Shown: positions 1 to 8,608, counted from the first letter of the stretch. The stretch is 64,000 nucleotides of DNA from Kitasatospora indigofera (GCF_014655955.1 NZ_BNBO01000018.1:62001-126000); one strand, 5' to 3'. Numbers and translations are program-made. Notes: generated from the letters alone by a model not told the origin.

Positions 1-791
1 GTCCTGCGGTACCCCTCCCGGAGCGGGCCGCCGACCAGGCCGAGGACCTCCGAGGCCGCGGCCGCGAGTGCCGCGTGCTCCCCCGAGACGCACAGCCGCC
101 GATGCCCTTCGAGCAGCGCGCGGCCGCGCCCCGGGTCCGCCGCCAGCAGCCGTCGCGGCAGCCACTTGCCGCCGCCGGTCCACGCCCGGTGGTGGTCCAG
201 CAGCAGATCGGCGGCACCTGCGAGCACCACGGCCCCGACGGCCAGCCGCTCGAACGGGTCACCGGCGTCCGCCAGGTCGTCCAGGGCGTCGGTCAGCCCG
301 TACCGCTGGGTCTCGACCGCCTCCGGCGGCAGCGGCGGCGGCCCCTGCCGGAGGTCCGCCCCGGCCAGTGCCCGGGCCCGGGCGGCCTCGCCCGCCGGGT
401 CGGTCAGCACGAGGCCGTCCAGGTACATGTCCTGGAGGACGGCGCGCCGGGTGGCGACGTCCGCCGCGAAGAGTTCGGCGAGCCCCGCCCGGGTGTGGAC
501 GAAGAGTTCCACCGGCCGGCCCTCGAAGCGGAGCGTCTCGCGAAAGGTGCCGGCGCCGTCGGGGACCAGCACGGCGATGTCCAGGTCGCTGCCGGGGGTG
601 GCGCGGCCCCGGGCGGTGCTCCCGGCCAGGACCGCCGCGAGCGCGTCCGGGAACCGCTCCCGGACGAGGCGCCGGGCCTGCTCGACGGGGGCCCGGTCGA
701 GCGGTGCCTGGTCGACCGGGGCCCGGTCGAGGGGTGCCTGGCCGGTGGGCTGCGGGGTAGCGGGCTGCGGGGCGGTGGGCTGCGGATCCAT
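1..791 (-). CDS. Nucleotidyltransferase-domain protein, 3' end cut by the window
   Basis: The reading frame is open from an ATG at 791 to the left edge (263 codons), so the C-terminus is missing. Near residues 56-75 it carries the GS...DxD signature of the polymerase-beta/MNT nucleotidyltransferase fold (AGSTARGRATPGSDLDIAVL), which binds the metal and nucleotide. The C-terminal part, with helical Leu/Ala-rich segments and the run LLLDHHRAWTGGGKW, resembles the helical partner domain of aminoglycoside- or HEPN-linked nucleotidyltransferases. The first ~40 residues are an unusual low-complexity stretch in which APLDRAPVDQ-like units repeat. It stands alone on the minus strand, with nothing convincing just upstream. 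The substrate cannot be deduced; the fold assignment is secure, a resistance or toxin-antitoxin role is guesswork. Confidence 0.8.
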   Translation of the reverse strand, partial: MDPQPTAPQPATPQPTGQAPLDRAPVDQAPLDRAPVEQARRLVRERFPDALAAVLAGSTARGRATPGSDLDIAVLVPDGAGTFRETLRFEGRPVELFVHTRAGLAELFAADVATRRAVLQDMYLDGLVLTDPAGEAARARALAGADLRQGPPPLPPEAVETQRYGLTDALDDLADAGDPFERLAVGAVVLAGAADLLLDHHRAWTGGGKWLPRRLLAADPGRGRALLEGHRRLCVSGEHAALAAAASEVLGLVGGPLREGYRR

Positions 792-1003
792 GCCCGGCAG
801 GGTTTCACGGGACACCGGTGACGGGCGACGGGGATTCCGCCGGTGCCCCTGCGTGCGGCCGCACCGCGGGCCCTCCGGGAGCGGCTCCCCCGGGCCGCCG
901 GCCCCGCCGAAGAGGAGTGCCGGGCGCTCGGCCGGCCTGACCGTCCTTCACCGACCCGACGCGATACACGTCTTGTGCACCCCTGCCGGCCCGGGAGCCG
1001 CCG

Positions 1004-1200
1004 CATGTCCACCCCGCCCCTGCCCGCGCCCGTGGAGGCCGCCGTCGGGCACGCCGCCGAGCACTCCTTCCCGCGCTACGCACTGCCGGAGCACCTCCGC
1101 GCGATCGCCGGCGTCCGCGCCACGCCGGCCGCCGACGACGGACTGGTGCCGACCGACCTCCCGGTGGGCACCGGGATCCTCGTGGCCACCCGCCGCCCGC
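1004..1200 (+). pseudogene. Possible remnant of a small gene, in frame with ParA
   Basis: An ATG at 1004 is preceded by GGGAG and opens about 60 codons that read like real protein (start MSTPPLPAPVEAAVGHAAEH, later DGLVPTDLPVGTGILVA). After about 1200 the frame degenerates into Pro/Arg/His-rich sequence caused by short GC-rich repeats (1215-1330) and then runs without a stop into the ParA gene. It may be a decayed or truncated gene; it may also be non-coding sequence that merely lacks stops, as is common at this GC. Confidence 0.25.
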
Positions 1201-1454
1201 GCCGACCCTGGCCGCACCGACCGCAGCCCGTCACCGACCACCCCCACCCCGCAGCCGGTCACCGACCACCCCTCACCCCGCAGCCGCCGGCCCGCTGCCC
1301 GGGCTCCGGTCCGGGCTCCGGTCCGGGCTGCGGCGCCGCCGTCCGGGTGTTCCTCGGCCCGGACGGGCGAACGTCGGTAGCACAGGGCGATGAGATGACT
1401 ACTCTGCGAGCACGGCCCCCCTCGGTGGCCGGAGTGGAGCGGAGGAGGCCACGG

Positions 1455-2246
1455 ATGCGGATCGCGGTATGTCAGAACAAGGGCGGGTCCGGGAAGTCGG
1501 CGATGGTGGTGAATCTGGCCGCCGCGCTGGCCGAGGCGGGTGAGCTGGTGGACGTCGCCGATGTGGACCCGCAGGGGAACGCCTCGCGGCGGCTGGCGGC
1601 CCGCCCGGCCGCCGACCAGATGACCATCAGCGAGGCGATCAAGCGCGACGCGCTGGGCGCCGCCCGGGACGCCTACGTGCCCTGCGGCTGGGGCGGCGTG
1701 TACAGCGAGCGGATCAGGGTGCTGCCGGCCAGGTTCGAGCTGGAGAACCGGATCTCCGAGGCCGGCACGGTCGGCGCGGTGAAGCGGCTCAAGCGGGCGT
1801 TGGCCGGCTGCGACGACCGGCGGGTCACGCTGCTCGACTGCCCGCCGTCGCTGGGCCACCTGACCCAGCTGGCGATGGTCGCCGCCGATGTGGTGCTGAT
1901 CGTCGCCGAGCCCGAGTTCGACGGGATTGAGGGCGCGGTGCGGGTGCTGAACTTCGTCCGGGACCACGCCGACGACCTCAACAACCCCCGGCTGCGGGTG
2001 GCCGGGGTGGTGCCCTCCCGGGTCCGCTCCGGACTCGGCGTGCACGACTTCCAGATCGCCGGGCTCGACGAGTGCTTCCCCGGACTGGTCTGGTCGCCGC
2101 ACATCCGGGAGCGCGCGGTGGTCAAGGCCGCCGCCGACTCGGTCGCCCCGCTCCGCTCGCTCCGCACGGCCCCCGCCCGGGAGGTCGCGGAGGACTTCGA
2201 CAAGCTGGCCGTGCAGGTCAGGAAGCTCATGGAGGTCGCCGCATGA
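1455..2246 (+). CDS. ParA/Soj-type partition ATPase
   Basis: A 263-residue P-loop ATPase of the ParA/MinD class, which in plasmid and chromosome segregation forms ATP-dependent DNA-bound patterns driven by a partner protein. The deviant Walker A box KGGSGKS lies at residues 9-15 with the signature Lys at the first position; DVDPQGN follows near residue 37 and a Walker B-like LLDCPPS near 127. The ATG at 1455 is chosen because it has a strong GGAGGAGG seven bases upstream and because the protein then begins directly with the first beta strand, although the frame stays open upstream to 843. The stop overlaps the start of the next gene by four bases (ATGA), so the two are translationally coupled. 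No canonical ParB follows. This looks like a secondary, plasmid- or element-type partition system in the chromosome rather than the oriC parAB pair. Confidence 0.9.
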   Translation: MRIAVCQNKGGSGKSAMVVNLAAALAEAGELVDVADVDPQGNASRRLAARPAADQMTISEAIKRDALGAARDAYVPCGWGGVYSERIRVLPARFELENRISEAGTVGAVKRLKRALAGCDDRRVTLLDCPPSLGHLTQLAMVAADVVLIVAEPEFDGIEGAVRVLNFVRDHADDLNNPRLRVAGVVPSRVRSGLGVHDFQIAGLDECFPGLVWSPHIRERAVVKAAADSVAPLRSLRTAPAREVAEDFDKLAVQVRKLMEVAA

Positions 2247-3151
2247 CCGAGCGTCCCCGGCTCCAGCGCCCCGACAGCGCCGCCAAGCTGGCCGGCCCCG
2301 AGACCCTGATGATCGGCAACCGGCCCGGGCGGCGGCAGCCCGGGGCGGGTCCGGCCGGCGTAGCGTCCCCGGGCCCGGCGGGCTCACCGGCCGGCTCGCT
2401 GGCCGGCTGCACGCTGGCCGAACTGGAGGCCCGGGTCGCCGCCGCGCAGGAACAGGGCGTCGACGCGATCCGGCAGGCGGAGGCCCAGTTCGAGGCGGAC
2501 AAGCAGGCGGCGCACACCCGCTTCGCGGCGGACGCCGGCCCCGCCCTGTGGGAGATCCACGACCGGCGGCTCTACCGGGCCAGCCACAGCACCTGGGAGG
2601 AGTACCTGACCGAGCGCTGGAACCTGTCGCGGTCCTACGCCCACCGCCTGCTGGAGATGATCCCGGTGCAGGCCGCGCTGTTGCCAAATCCGGCTTTTGG
2701 CAACATCGTGCTCCGCGAGTCCCAGGCCCGGGTGCTCGTCCCGGTGCTGCGCGAACGCGGGCCCGAACAGGTGCGGGAGGTGGTGGAGAAGGCGATGGCC
2801 GGCGGCGGACGGCCGACGGCCAAGGCGCTGACCGCGGCCCGGACCGAACTCGGCTACGCGCCGGCGGCCGCGCTGCAGTGGGAGCAGGAGGCGCCGGCCG
2901 CCCCGGCCGAGGCGCCCGGCGTGGACCAGGAGGAGAGCCGGCTGGCCCTCGGGGACCTGGAACGGCTGGCCGGCGTGCTGCGGGCCGCCCTGCGGGACCT
3001 GCCCGACGCCCTGCCCGCGATGGCCGCGCGGTCCTTCCCCGAGGAGACCGCGACCGCGCTGGCCGATCTGCGCAAACAGGTCCGCCGGGCGGCCCGGATC
3101 ATCGGGGCCGACCTGGTGGCCGGCGCCGCCGCCCCGGACCGGCGCCGCTGA
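2243..3151 (+). CDS. Putative DNA-binding partner of ParA (ParB-like role)
   Basis: A 302-residue protein coupled to ParA by an ATGA overlap. Residues 1-60 are Pro/Gly-rich; about 60-95 are a charged helix (likely coiled coil); about 96-190 hold a helical segment (LWEIHDRRLYRASHSTWEEY, then WNLSRSYAHRLLEM) typical of helix-turn-helix proteins carried by actinobacterial plasmids and phages. The C-terminal 90 residues are helical and basic. It has no recognisable ParB nuclease/CTPase box, so calling it ParB would be too strong; the position next to ParA suggests it is the centromere-binding partner. A perfect 9-base inverted repeat lies inside the gene at 2680-2704, the only AT-rich patch in it, and could be its binding site. 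The start at 2243 is favoured over an in-frame start at 2072, which would lie deep inside ParA. Confidence 0.7.
   Translation: MTERPRLQRPDSAAKLAGPETLMIGNRPGRRQPGAGPAGVASPGPAGSPAGSLAGCTLAELEARVAAAQEQGVDAIRQAEAQFEADKQAAHTRFAADAGPALWEIHDRRLYRASHSTWEEYLTERWNLSRSYAHRLLEMIPVQAALLPNPAFGNIVLRESQARVLVPVLRERGPEQVREVVEKAMAGGGRPTAKALTAARTELGYAPAAALQWEQEAPAAPAEAPGVDQEESRLALGDLERLAGVLRAALRDLPDALPAMAARSFPEETATALADLRKQVRRAARIIGADLVAGAAAPDRRR
2680..2704. promoter_or_regulatory. Perfect inverted repeat inside the ParA-partner gene (candidate centromere/operator)
   Basis: GTTGCCAAA, seven bases, then TTTGGCAAC: a 9-base-arm perfect dyad. It is conspicuously AT-rich against its surroundings and uses codons (CCA, AAT, TTT) that are otherwise rare here. 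The shape (odd dyad of ~25 bp) fits a parS-like or repressor site. Confidence 0.4.
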
Positions 3152-3202
3152 CCACCCCGCCGGGAACCCCCTGACGGCCCGTCCGCGCGGTACGGTCGGG
3201 CC

Positions 3203-3877
3203 ATGTCCAGTGCCGCCTCCGGTGCCAGCGCACCCGAATCCCCCCGGTCCCCCGTCACCGCGGACGACGTGGACCGCGCCGTACAGCTCGCCGTGGGCGT
3301 CCTTCGCGGGGCGCCCGCGGCCGGCGACTGGGACGCCCCGGCCGGGTCCCTCACCTGGGACTGCTGGGAGACCGCCGAGCACCTCGCCGACGACCTCTTC
3401 GCGTACGCCGTCCAACTGGGCCCCCGGCAGCCGCCGCTGACCGGCGAAGTGCCCTTCGTCTGGGAGCGCCGCAGCCCCGCCGGCCCCGCGAACGCCGTGC
3501 ACACCGACCGGGCGGCCGGGCCCGAGGGCGTTCTGCAGGTCCTGGAGGCCTGCGGCGCGCTGCTGGTCGCCATGGTGCGCACCGCGCCGGCCGAGGTCCG
3601 CGCCTACCACAGCTACGGGATCGCGGACCCGGAGGGCTTCGCCGCGATGGGCGTCGTGGAGACCCTGGTGCACACCCACGACCTGGCGGAGGGCCTCGGC
3701 CTGGCCTGGGCCCCGCCCGCCGGGCTCTGCGCCCGGGCCCTGGCCCGGTTGTTCCCCGACGTCCCCGGGGACGTCGACCCCTGGCCCGCCCTGCTCTGGG
3801 CCACCGGCCGGGCCGACCTGCCCGGCCGCGCCCGCCGGACCGGCTGGCGCTGGTACAGCAGCCCCCGCCCCGCGTAG
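3203..3877 (+). CDS. DinB/mycothiol-dependent maleylpyruvate isomerase-family protein
   Basis: A 224-residue protein with the helical-bundle pattern of the DinB/MDMPI family: an N-terminal helix (VDRAVQLAVGVL), a conserved region LTWDCWETAEHLADDLFAYA near residue 50, and the second signature MGVVETLVHTHDLAEGLGLAW near residue 150, where His residues of this family bind a metal. Known members use mycothiol in ring cleavage or detoxification, but many are uncharacterised. It starts 51 bases after the ParA-partner gene and ends facing the SUKH-like gene. The exact substrate is unknown. Confidence 0.7.
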   Translation: MSSAASGASAPESPRSPVTADDVDRAVQLAVGVLRGAPAAGDWDAPAGSLTWDCWETAEHLADDLFAYAVQLGPRQPPLTGEVPFVWERRSPAGPANAVHTDRAAGPEGVLQVLEACGALLVAMVRTAPAEVRAYHSYGIADPEGFAAMGVVETLVHTHDLAEGLGLAWAPPAGLCARALARLFPDVPGDVDPWPALLWATGRADLPGRARRTGWRWYSSPRPA

Positions 3878-3981
3878 CGCTTCGTCGGTGCAGGGCCGGC
3901 ACCCCACCCGGTCGTGCCCGGGGCGGGGGTGCGCGCGGACGGGCGAGCTGGCGCGGCCGGCCCGGCTCGTGCGATCCGCAG

Positions 3982-4461
3982 TCAGCGGCGGGCCTCGTCC
4001 GGGGCCAGGAGGCCCAGGTCGACGGCGAAGGCGGAGAAGGCGGGTGACACCGTGCGCCAACTGCACAGCCGCGGGTCCGTCCAGAAGTCGCTGCCCACGA
4101 CACGGGGGTCCGCCGGGTCGGTGCGGTAGTCCAGCGCCAGCGCGACGTCGTCCCCGGGGATGCGGTTCACCGCGATGAGGACCGCCTGCTCCACGTCCAG
4201 CCAGGGCAGTTCCACCGGCGTCGCGCGGGCGCTGCCGCGCGCCTCCCGGAAGAAGTCGTAGGACGGGTCGTCGGCGAACATGTCCATCGAACGGGACTCC
4301 CGCTCCATCGCCACCGCACCGGGCAGGAAGCTGAGCGGGCTCTCGAACCACGGCACGACCTCGGCGAGCGTGGCCTCACCCGGATGCCGCCACCGGCCCC
4401 GGCCGAGCAGGGAGGTCAGCAGCGCGGGCAGGGCCAGTCCACGAACCGTCACGTTCTCCAT
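3982..4461 (-). CDS. SMI1/KNR4 (SUKH)-like protein
   Basis: A 159-residue protein whose second half has the SUKH pattern: a hydrophobic strand with VLIAVNRIPGDDVALALDYR, then DPRVVGSDFW and a final WRTVSPAFSAFAVDLGLL helix. SUKH proteins are common as immunity proteins against polymorphic toxins and in other regulatory roles; no toxin gene is adjacent, so function is open. The start at 4461 (MENVTVRG) is preferred over an in-frame start at 4620, because the longer version would run through the divergent PadR promoter. It is transcribed away from the PadR gene and towards the DinB-type gene. Confidence 0.65.
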   Translation of the reverse strand: MENVTVRGLALPALLTSLLGRGRWRHPGEATLAEVVPWFESPLSFLPGAVAMERESRSMDMFADDPSYDFFREARGSARATPVELPWLDVEQAVLIAVNRIPGDDVALALDYRTDPADPRVVGSDFWTDPRLCSWRTVSPAFSAFAVDLGLLAPDEARR

Positions 4462-4569
4462 GCGGGACAGCGTCGCACAGCGGGGACTGCCGCCGGCCAC
4501 CGCCCGGGATCCGGCGCGACCGGCGCACTCCGGCCGCAGCGACCGGCCGGCCTCACCAACCGTCCGGCC

Positions 4570-4605
4570 ATCGACATATGGCGATCGTCGCTCTAAGCTC
4601 CTCGC
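4570..4605. promoter_or_regulatory. Promoter/operator region of the PadR operon
   Basis: The short gap before the PadR start holds the only low-GC stretch nearby (ACATATGGCGATCGTCGCTC followed by TAAGC), including the palindromes CATATG and CGATCG. PadR proteins usually repress their own operon from such a site; the exact operator is not resolved. Confidence 0.3.
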
Positions 4606-4953
4606 ATGACCGACCGTCAATTACAGGAGCCGACCCGGCTCGTGCTCACCGCCCTGGCCGACGCCCCCCGGCACGGCTACGCGATCATCCAAGAGGTGCT
4701 GGCCATCTCGGGCGGCCACAGCCGCCTCAGCACCGGCACGCTCTACACCGCCCTGGACCGGCTGCGCCAGCAGGGCCTGGTGCGGATCGAGAGCGAGGAG
4801 GTGGTCAGCGGACGGCTGCGCCGCACCTTCGCCCTGACCGGCCAGGGGCAGGACGTGCTGGCGCAGGAGGCCAGGCGCCTCAGGGCCGCCGCCGCCGAGG
4901 CCGAACGCCGGCTGGGCGCCCTGCGACCGCGGCCGACGGGAGCGACCTCATGA
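4606..4953 (+). CDS. PadR-family transcriptional regulator
   Basis: A 115-residue winged-helix protein. It has the PadR hallmarks: RLVLTALADAPRHGYAIIQE at the start, the serine/glycine turn and recognition helix LSTGTLYTALDRLRQQGLVR near residues 42-61, the beta wing IESEEVVSGRLRRTFALT, and a short C-terminal dimerisation helix (LAQEARRLRAAAAEAERRL). Small PadR proteins of this size are repressors released by hydrophobic ligands or cell stress. Its stop overlaps the start of a membrane-protein gene, the usual PadR/membrane-protein pairing, so the partner is its likely regulatory target. Confidence 0.92.
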   Translation: MTDRQLQEPTRLVLTALADAPRHGYAIIQEVLAISGGHSRLSTGTLYTALDRLRQQGLVRIESEEVVSGRLRRTFALTGQGQDVLAQEARRLRAAAAEAERRLGALRPRPTGATS

Positions 4954-5942
4954 ACAGCGACCTCATGAACGACGTCACGACCGGCCCCGGCGCCCCGCGG
5001 CCGGGCCGTCTGCTGATCGGCCTCTACCCCGCCCGGTACCGCTCCGCGCACGGCGACGACATCTGCAGCACCTTCGCCGAGGCCACCGAGGGCCGGCCAC
5101 GGCGTGCGGTGCTCCGGGAGTACCGCGACCTCGCCACCCATGCCCTGCGGCTGCGGCTGCGGATCGGCCCCACCGACCCGGCCGGTCGCGTCCTGGCCGG
5201 TGCGGCACCGGTCGCGCTCGCGCTCGCGGCCGGCTGCGCCCTGGTCGTCCTGCTGCCCGAGCTGCGCGAGCTGGTCCACCGGATCCGGTACCCCTACCCG
5301 AACCTCGGCCTCGGCTACGCCGTGCTGACCGCGGTCTTCCAGGTGGCCCTCACCGTGCCGTGGCTGCTCGCCCTCGGGATCGCCGTGACCGGCCGTTGGC
5401 GGGCCGCCCGGATCGTGGGGGTGGCGGCCGCCCTGCTCGGTGCCGGCGTGCTGAGCCTGGGCGGGCTGTACCCGTACATGGCGGGGCAGATGGCCGGCAC
5501 GGCCCTGGTCGGCACGGTGGTGCTGCTCGCACCGGCCGGACTGGTGGACGTCTCGCAGCGGGGCCGGTGGGAGATGGCCGGACTCGCGCTCGCCGTCGCC
5601 GTCCCCATGATCGCGGCCGGTCGGTACGCGGCCCAGCAGATGCCGCTGACCGTGCTGGGCCTGCTGCCGATCTGGCTCGGCACGGTGACGGCGCCGGTCC
5701 TGCTGAGCCGGCTGTCCGGCCGCCGGACCGACCTGCTCCGGGCCGTGGGCGTCGGGCTCGGGACACTGCCCTGGCTGATGCCCCTCATCACGGTCGCCGC
5801 CTTCGACCCGCCGGCGCGTCTGCGCCCCTTGCTGGAGTACGCGGGAGCCTGTGCGGCCCCGCTCGGCACGGCCCTGGCGGTGGCCGGGGCGGTCCGGCTC
5901 GCCCGCCGGGTCCGGACGACCGGCCCGTCCGACCCGGCCTGA
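4950..5942 (+). CDS. Integral membrane protein co-expressed with PadR
   Basis: A 330-residue protein with a soluble N-terminal segment (residues ~15-70, LLIGLYPARYRSAHGDDICS, the motif seen in PadR-linked DUF1707-unlike membrane proteins) followed by about eight hydrophobic spans between residues 85 and 320. The start is the ATG at 4950 that overlaps the PadR stop (ATGA); a second in-frame ATG at 4965 is also possible. No catalytic or transport motif is recognised. Co-transcription suggests it responds to the same membrane or drug signal as the PadR protein. Confidence 0.75.
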   Translation: MNSDLMNDVTTGPGAPRPGRLLIGLYPARYRSAHGDDICSTFAEATEGRPRRAVLREYRDLATHALRLRLRIGPTDPAGRVLAGAAPVALALAAGCALVVLLPELRELVHRIRYPYPNLGLGYAVLTAVFQVALTVPWLLALGIAVTGRWRAARIVGVAAALLGAGVLSLGGLYPYMAGQMAGTALVGTVVLLAPAGLVDVSQRGRWEMAGLALAVAVPMIAAGRYAAQQMPLTVLGLLPIWLGTVTAPVLLSRLSGRRTDLLRAVGVGLGTLPWLMPLITVAAFDPPARLRPLLEYAGACAAPLGTALAVAGAVRLARRVRTTGPSDPA

Positions 5943-5981
5943 CCTCGGCCCGGAGCGCCCGCGCCCGCGTCCACGTCCGCG

Positions 5982-6019
5982 CCCCTCCCCTCTCCCGAAC
6001 GCCGGGTGGAGGGGAGGGG
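5982..6019. terminator. Bidirectional terminator hairpin
   Basis: CCCCTCCCCTC at 5982-5992 pairs with GAGGGGAGGGG at 6009-6019 across a 16-base loop. It lies between the convergent membrane-protein and hydrolase genes. Confidence 0.6.
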
Positions 6020-6103
6020 GCGGGCGTACGTGTGCGCGGGCCTTCGTCTGCGCGGGCGCCCCGGCCAGCACGCCCCCGGGCCCGCGCCGCCCGCCCCCAC
6101 GCG

Positions 6104-6859
6104 TCAGCCGGCCAGGAAGCCCTCCAGCGCGGCCGCGAACGCGACCGGCACCTCGTACATCGGGTAGTGACCGGAGCCCGCCAGCGTCTCCAGCTCGGCG
6201 TCCGGGTAGTGGGCCAGCCAGGTGGCCCGCATCACGGGCTCGCTCAGCGCCACGTCGTGCTCCCCCACGAAGACCTTCACGGGCAGCCGGCTGCCGGCCA
6301 CCTTGGCGGCGAAGTCCAGCGTGGTCCAGTCGTCCAGGTAGGCGGCGAAGGCCTCCTTGCGGCTGACCGCCAGGGACTGCGCGGTCATCCGGTCCAGCCA
6401 GACCCCGCCCGCCCGGTTGCCCGTGACCAGGTCGAGGATCGCCCGCCGGTTGGCCGGCCGCTCGGCGGCCCCGTGGAACAGGTCGTACGCGTCGCCCTCC
6501 AGCGGGTACGCGGAGGCCGGCACGGGCGCGACGCCGGCCAGCTTGCGCACCCGGTGCGGCGCCTCGGCCAGCACCCGCTGCGCCGCCTTGCCGCCCATCG
6601 AGTGCCCGACCAGCGAGAACCGCTCCCAGCCGAGCTGGTCGGCCAGCGCCAGCACGTCCCCGGCGATCTCCGCCAGGGTGTAGTCGCCGGCCACGTCCGC
6701 CCGCTCGCCGTACCCCCGGTAGTCGAGGAAGGCGTAGGTGAAGGCGGAGCCGTCCAGGTACTCCAGGAACGGGCCCCAGCCCGCGGCGGTGCCGAACCAG
6801 TCGTGCAGGACGACGACCCGGTTCGGCCCGGTGCCGACGAGGCGGTGATCGACCGTCAT
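6104..6859 (-). CDS. Alpha/beta-hydrolase
   Basis: A 251-residue alpha/beta-hydrolase. The nucleophile elbow GHSMGG places Ser at residue 87; an oxyanion-loop HDW follows the first strand (residues 19-21), an acid is likely in FVGEHDVALS near residue 200, and the catalytic His is in GSGHYPMYE near residue 235. The start at 6859 (MTVDHRLV) is chosen over 6898 because GGAGGAAA sits eight bases upstream. Its closest general resemblance is to enol-lactonase/haloperoxidase-type hydrolases, and it is followed upstream by an aromatic-acid-type transporter on the same strand, so a role with a small aromatic or ester substrate is possible but not shown. Confidence 0.85.
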   Translation of the reverse strand: MTVDHRLVGTGPNRVVVLHDWFGTAAGWGPFLEYLDGSAFTYAFLDYRGYGERADVAGDYTLAEIAGDVLALADQLGWERFSLVGHSMGGKAAQRVLAEAPHRVRKLAGVAPVPASAYPLEGDAYDLFHGAAERPANRRAILDLVTGNRAGGVWLDRMTAQSLAVSRKEAFAAYLDDWTTLDFAAKVAGSRLPVKVFVGEHDVALSEPVMRATWLAHYPDAELETLAGSGHYPMYEVPVAFAAALEGFLAG

Positions 6860-6997
6860 GAGGGTTTTCCTCCGGTGGTGGTGGAGTGGGTCTGCCACCG
6901 GACCTCTCCCCCGCGGCGGCCCGGCCGAACCCGCCCGCCGTCGCCGAACGTGCCGGCCGGCCGACGGAACGTCACCACCGGCGCCGCCGCCCCGGCC

Positions 6998-7033
6998 CCG
7001 TCCGCCCGGCCGTCCGCCCGGCCGGGCGGACGG
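6998..7033. terminator. Terminator hairpin downstream of the MFS transporter
   Basis: A 14-base perfect stem (6998-7011 with 7020-7033, CCGTCCGCCCGGCC) closes an 8-base loop, 58 bases past the transporter stop. The rest of the 6860-7091 gap shows no gene; it holds the hydrolase ribosome-binding site. Confidence 0.6.
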
Positions 7034-7091
7034 GCTGCGTGGAACGGGCTGCGCCGGACGGGCCCACGGGCCGCGCGGGCCCGGCGGCAGG

Positions 7092-8438
7092 TCAGACCGC
7101 CGCCGCGACCACCGGACGGCGCGCCCCGATCCGCGCGGCGAACTGGGCCAGGGTCACCAGCACGGCCCCGAGCACACCGGCCACCGCGAAGGCGGTGAAG
7201 CCGAGGTCCTGCCGGCCCCCCGCGACCAGGCTGCCAGCCAGCGAGGGCCCGACCACCGCGCCGAACCGGCCGACACCGGTGACCCAGCCGAGGCCGGTGG
7301 CCCGCTTGTCCGAGCTGTAGATCGCGTTGGCGGCGGCGTAGACCATCGTCTGGGCGCTGAACAGCCAGACACCGGTGACGCCGACCATCACATAGGTGGC
7401 GGCCAGCGGCAGGTGCGAGTTGAGCAGCAGCACCCCGACCGCGGTGAAGGCGAAGAACAGGCCGGAGATCCTGGCCGGGCCGAAGCGGTCGGCGATCCGG
7501 CCCGCGAAGAGCATCCCGACGATCCCGCCCGCGTTGACCACCAGCAGGAAGGTCACCGAGTCGGTCAGGCCGTAGCCCGAGGCCCGCATCAGCTGCGGAA
7601 GCCAGGTGCTGACCCCGTAGACCAGCAGCAGCCCGCAGAAGGAGGCCGCCCACAGCAGCGGCGTGGCCCAGCGGAACCCCGGGCCGAAGAGCGCGAGGAT
7701 CGACTCCCAGCGGCCCCTGGCACCCGTCGCCCGCTCCTCCGGCGCCACCGGGCGGGCCAGCCCGTACCGGTCGGCCACCGCGTCCGCCGCGGCCCGCCGG
7801 CCGCCCGCCAGCAGCGCCGCCGGCGACTCGGGCAGGAAGCGCAGCAGCAGCGGCACCGCCACCAGCGCCGGGGCGGCCCCCGCCGCGAACACCCAGCGCC
7901 AGCCGTGCGAGGGCGCGATCGACAGACCCAGGCCGGTGGCCGCCATCCCGCCCGAGTGGTACGAGGTCATCAGTACGCCGGTGGCCAGCGCGACCTTCCC
8001 CTTCGGCGCGAACTCCATCACCATCGCCAGGCAGAGCGGCATCAGCCCGCCGAGGCCGAGACCGGCCAGGAACCGGCCGGCCCCGAACATGGTCACGCCG
8101 TTCGCCAGCGCGCAGACCGCCGAGCCGGTGGAGAACAGCAGCACACTGACGGTGAGCAGCGGGCGGCGCCCGAGCCAGTCCGTGACGCTGCCCGCGACGA
8201 GGGCGCCGATCAGCATCCCGAAGGTGGTCCAGCTGCCGATGGTGCCGGCCACGCCCGTGGTGAGGCCGAGGCCGTGGTCCTTGAGCATGTACGGCATCAC
8301 GGCGCCGTAGATGTTGACGTCCATGCCGTCGAAGAAGACCGACAGCCAGCAGAGCGCGAGTACGGGAGCCACCGCACGGAAGCCGCCCGCCGCCGTGGCG
8401 TCGGCTCTCGAACCGGTCTTGAGCTGGGAAGATGCCAT
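7092..8438 (-). CDS. MFS transporter, aromatic-acid/H+ symporter (AAHS) type
   Basis: A 448-residue major-facilitator protein with 12 predicted spans. The AAHS hallmark DGMD followed by a hydrophobic span is at residues 37-40 (FFDGMDVNIYGAVMP), the loop 2-3 motif GSVTDWLGRRPLL near 90, FLPESPAALL in the central loop, and the repeat GRIADRFGPARI in the second half. Known members (PcaK, BenK) carry benzoate-type acids in with protons. The start at 8438 is preferred over an upstream in-frame start at 8639 because AGAGAGG lies eight bases before it and because the longer form adds Arg/Pro-rich sequence antisense to the next gene's leader. It is divergent from the molybdoenzyme gene. Confidence 0.88.
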   Translation of the reverse strand: MASSQLKTGSRADATAAGGFRAVAPVLALCWLSVFFDGMDVNIYGAVMPYMLKDHGLGLTTGVAGTIGSWTTFGMLIGALVAGSVTDWLGRRPLLTVSVLLFSTGSAVCALANGVTMFGAGRFLAGLGLGGLMPLCLAMVMEFAPKGKVALATGVLMTSYHSGGMAATGLGLSIAPSHGWRWVFAAGAAPALVAVPLLLRFLPESPAALLAGGRRAAADAVADRYGLARPVAPEERATGARGRWESILALFGPGFRWATPLLWAASFCGLLLVYGVSTWLPQLMRASGYGLTDSVTFLLVVNAGGIVGMLFAGRIADRFGPARISGLFFAFTAVGVLLLNSHLPLAATYVMVGVTGVWLFSAQTMVYAAANAIYSSDKRATGLGWVTGVGRFGAVVGPSLAGSLVAGGRQDLGFTAFAVAGVLGAVLVTLAQFAARIGARRPVVAAAV

Positions 8439-8608
8439 CCGGCACGACCTCTCTCGGGTACGTGGCCGCACGCTGCAAGCGGCGCGCGCACCGCAGCGCG
8501 GGCCCCCTGGGTGCCCGCTCACCACCAGAAGATGCCAAGGGCCGATATCGTCCGCGTTTCGCCGCGATTCCCCGGGCGCCGTTCGGCCCGCGGGACGAGA
8601 ATGGAAGC

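Noticed and set aside
843..1454. Start of the ParA protein far upstream at 843
   Set aside because: The extra residues are not ParA-like and a strong ribosome-binding site precedes ATG 1455, where the family N-terminus begins.
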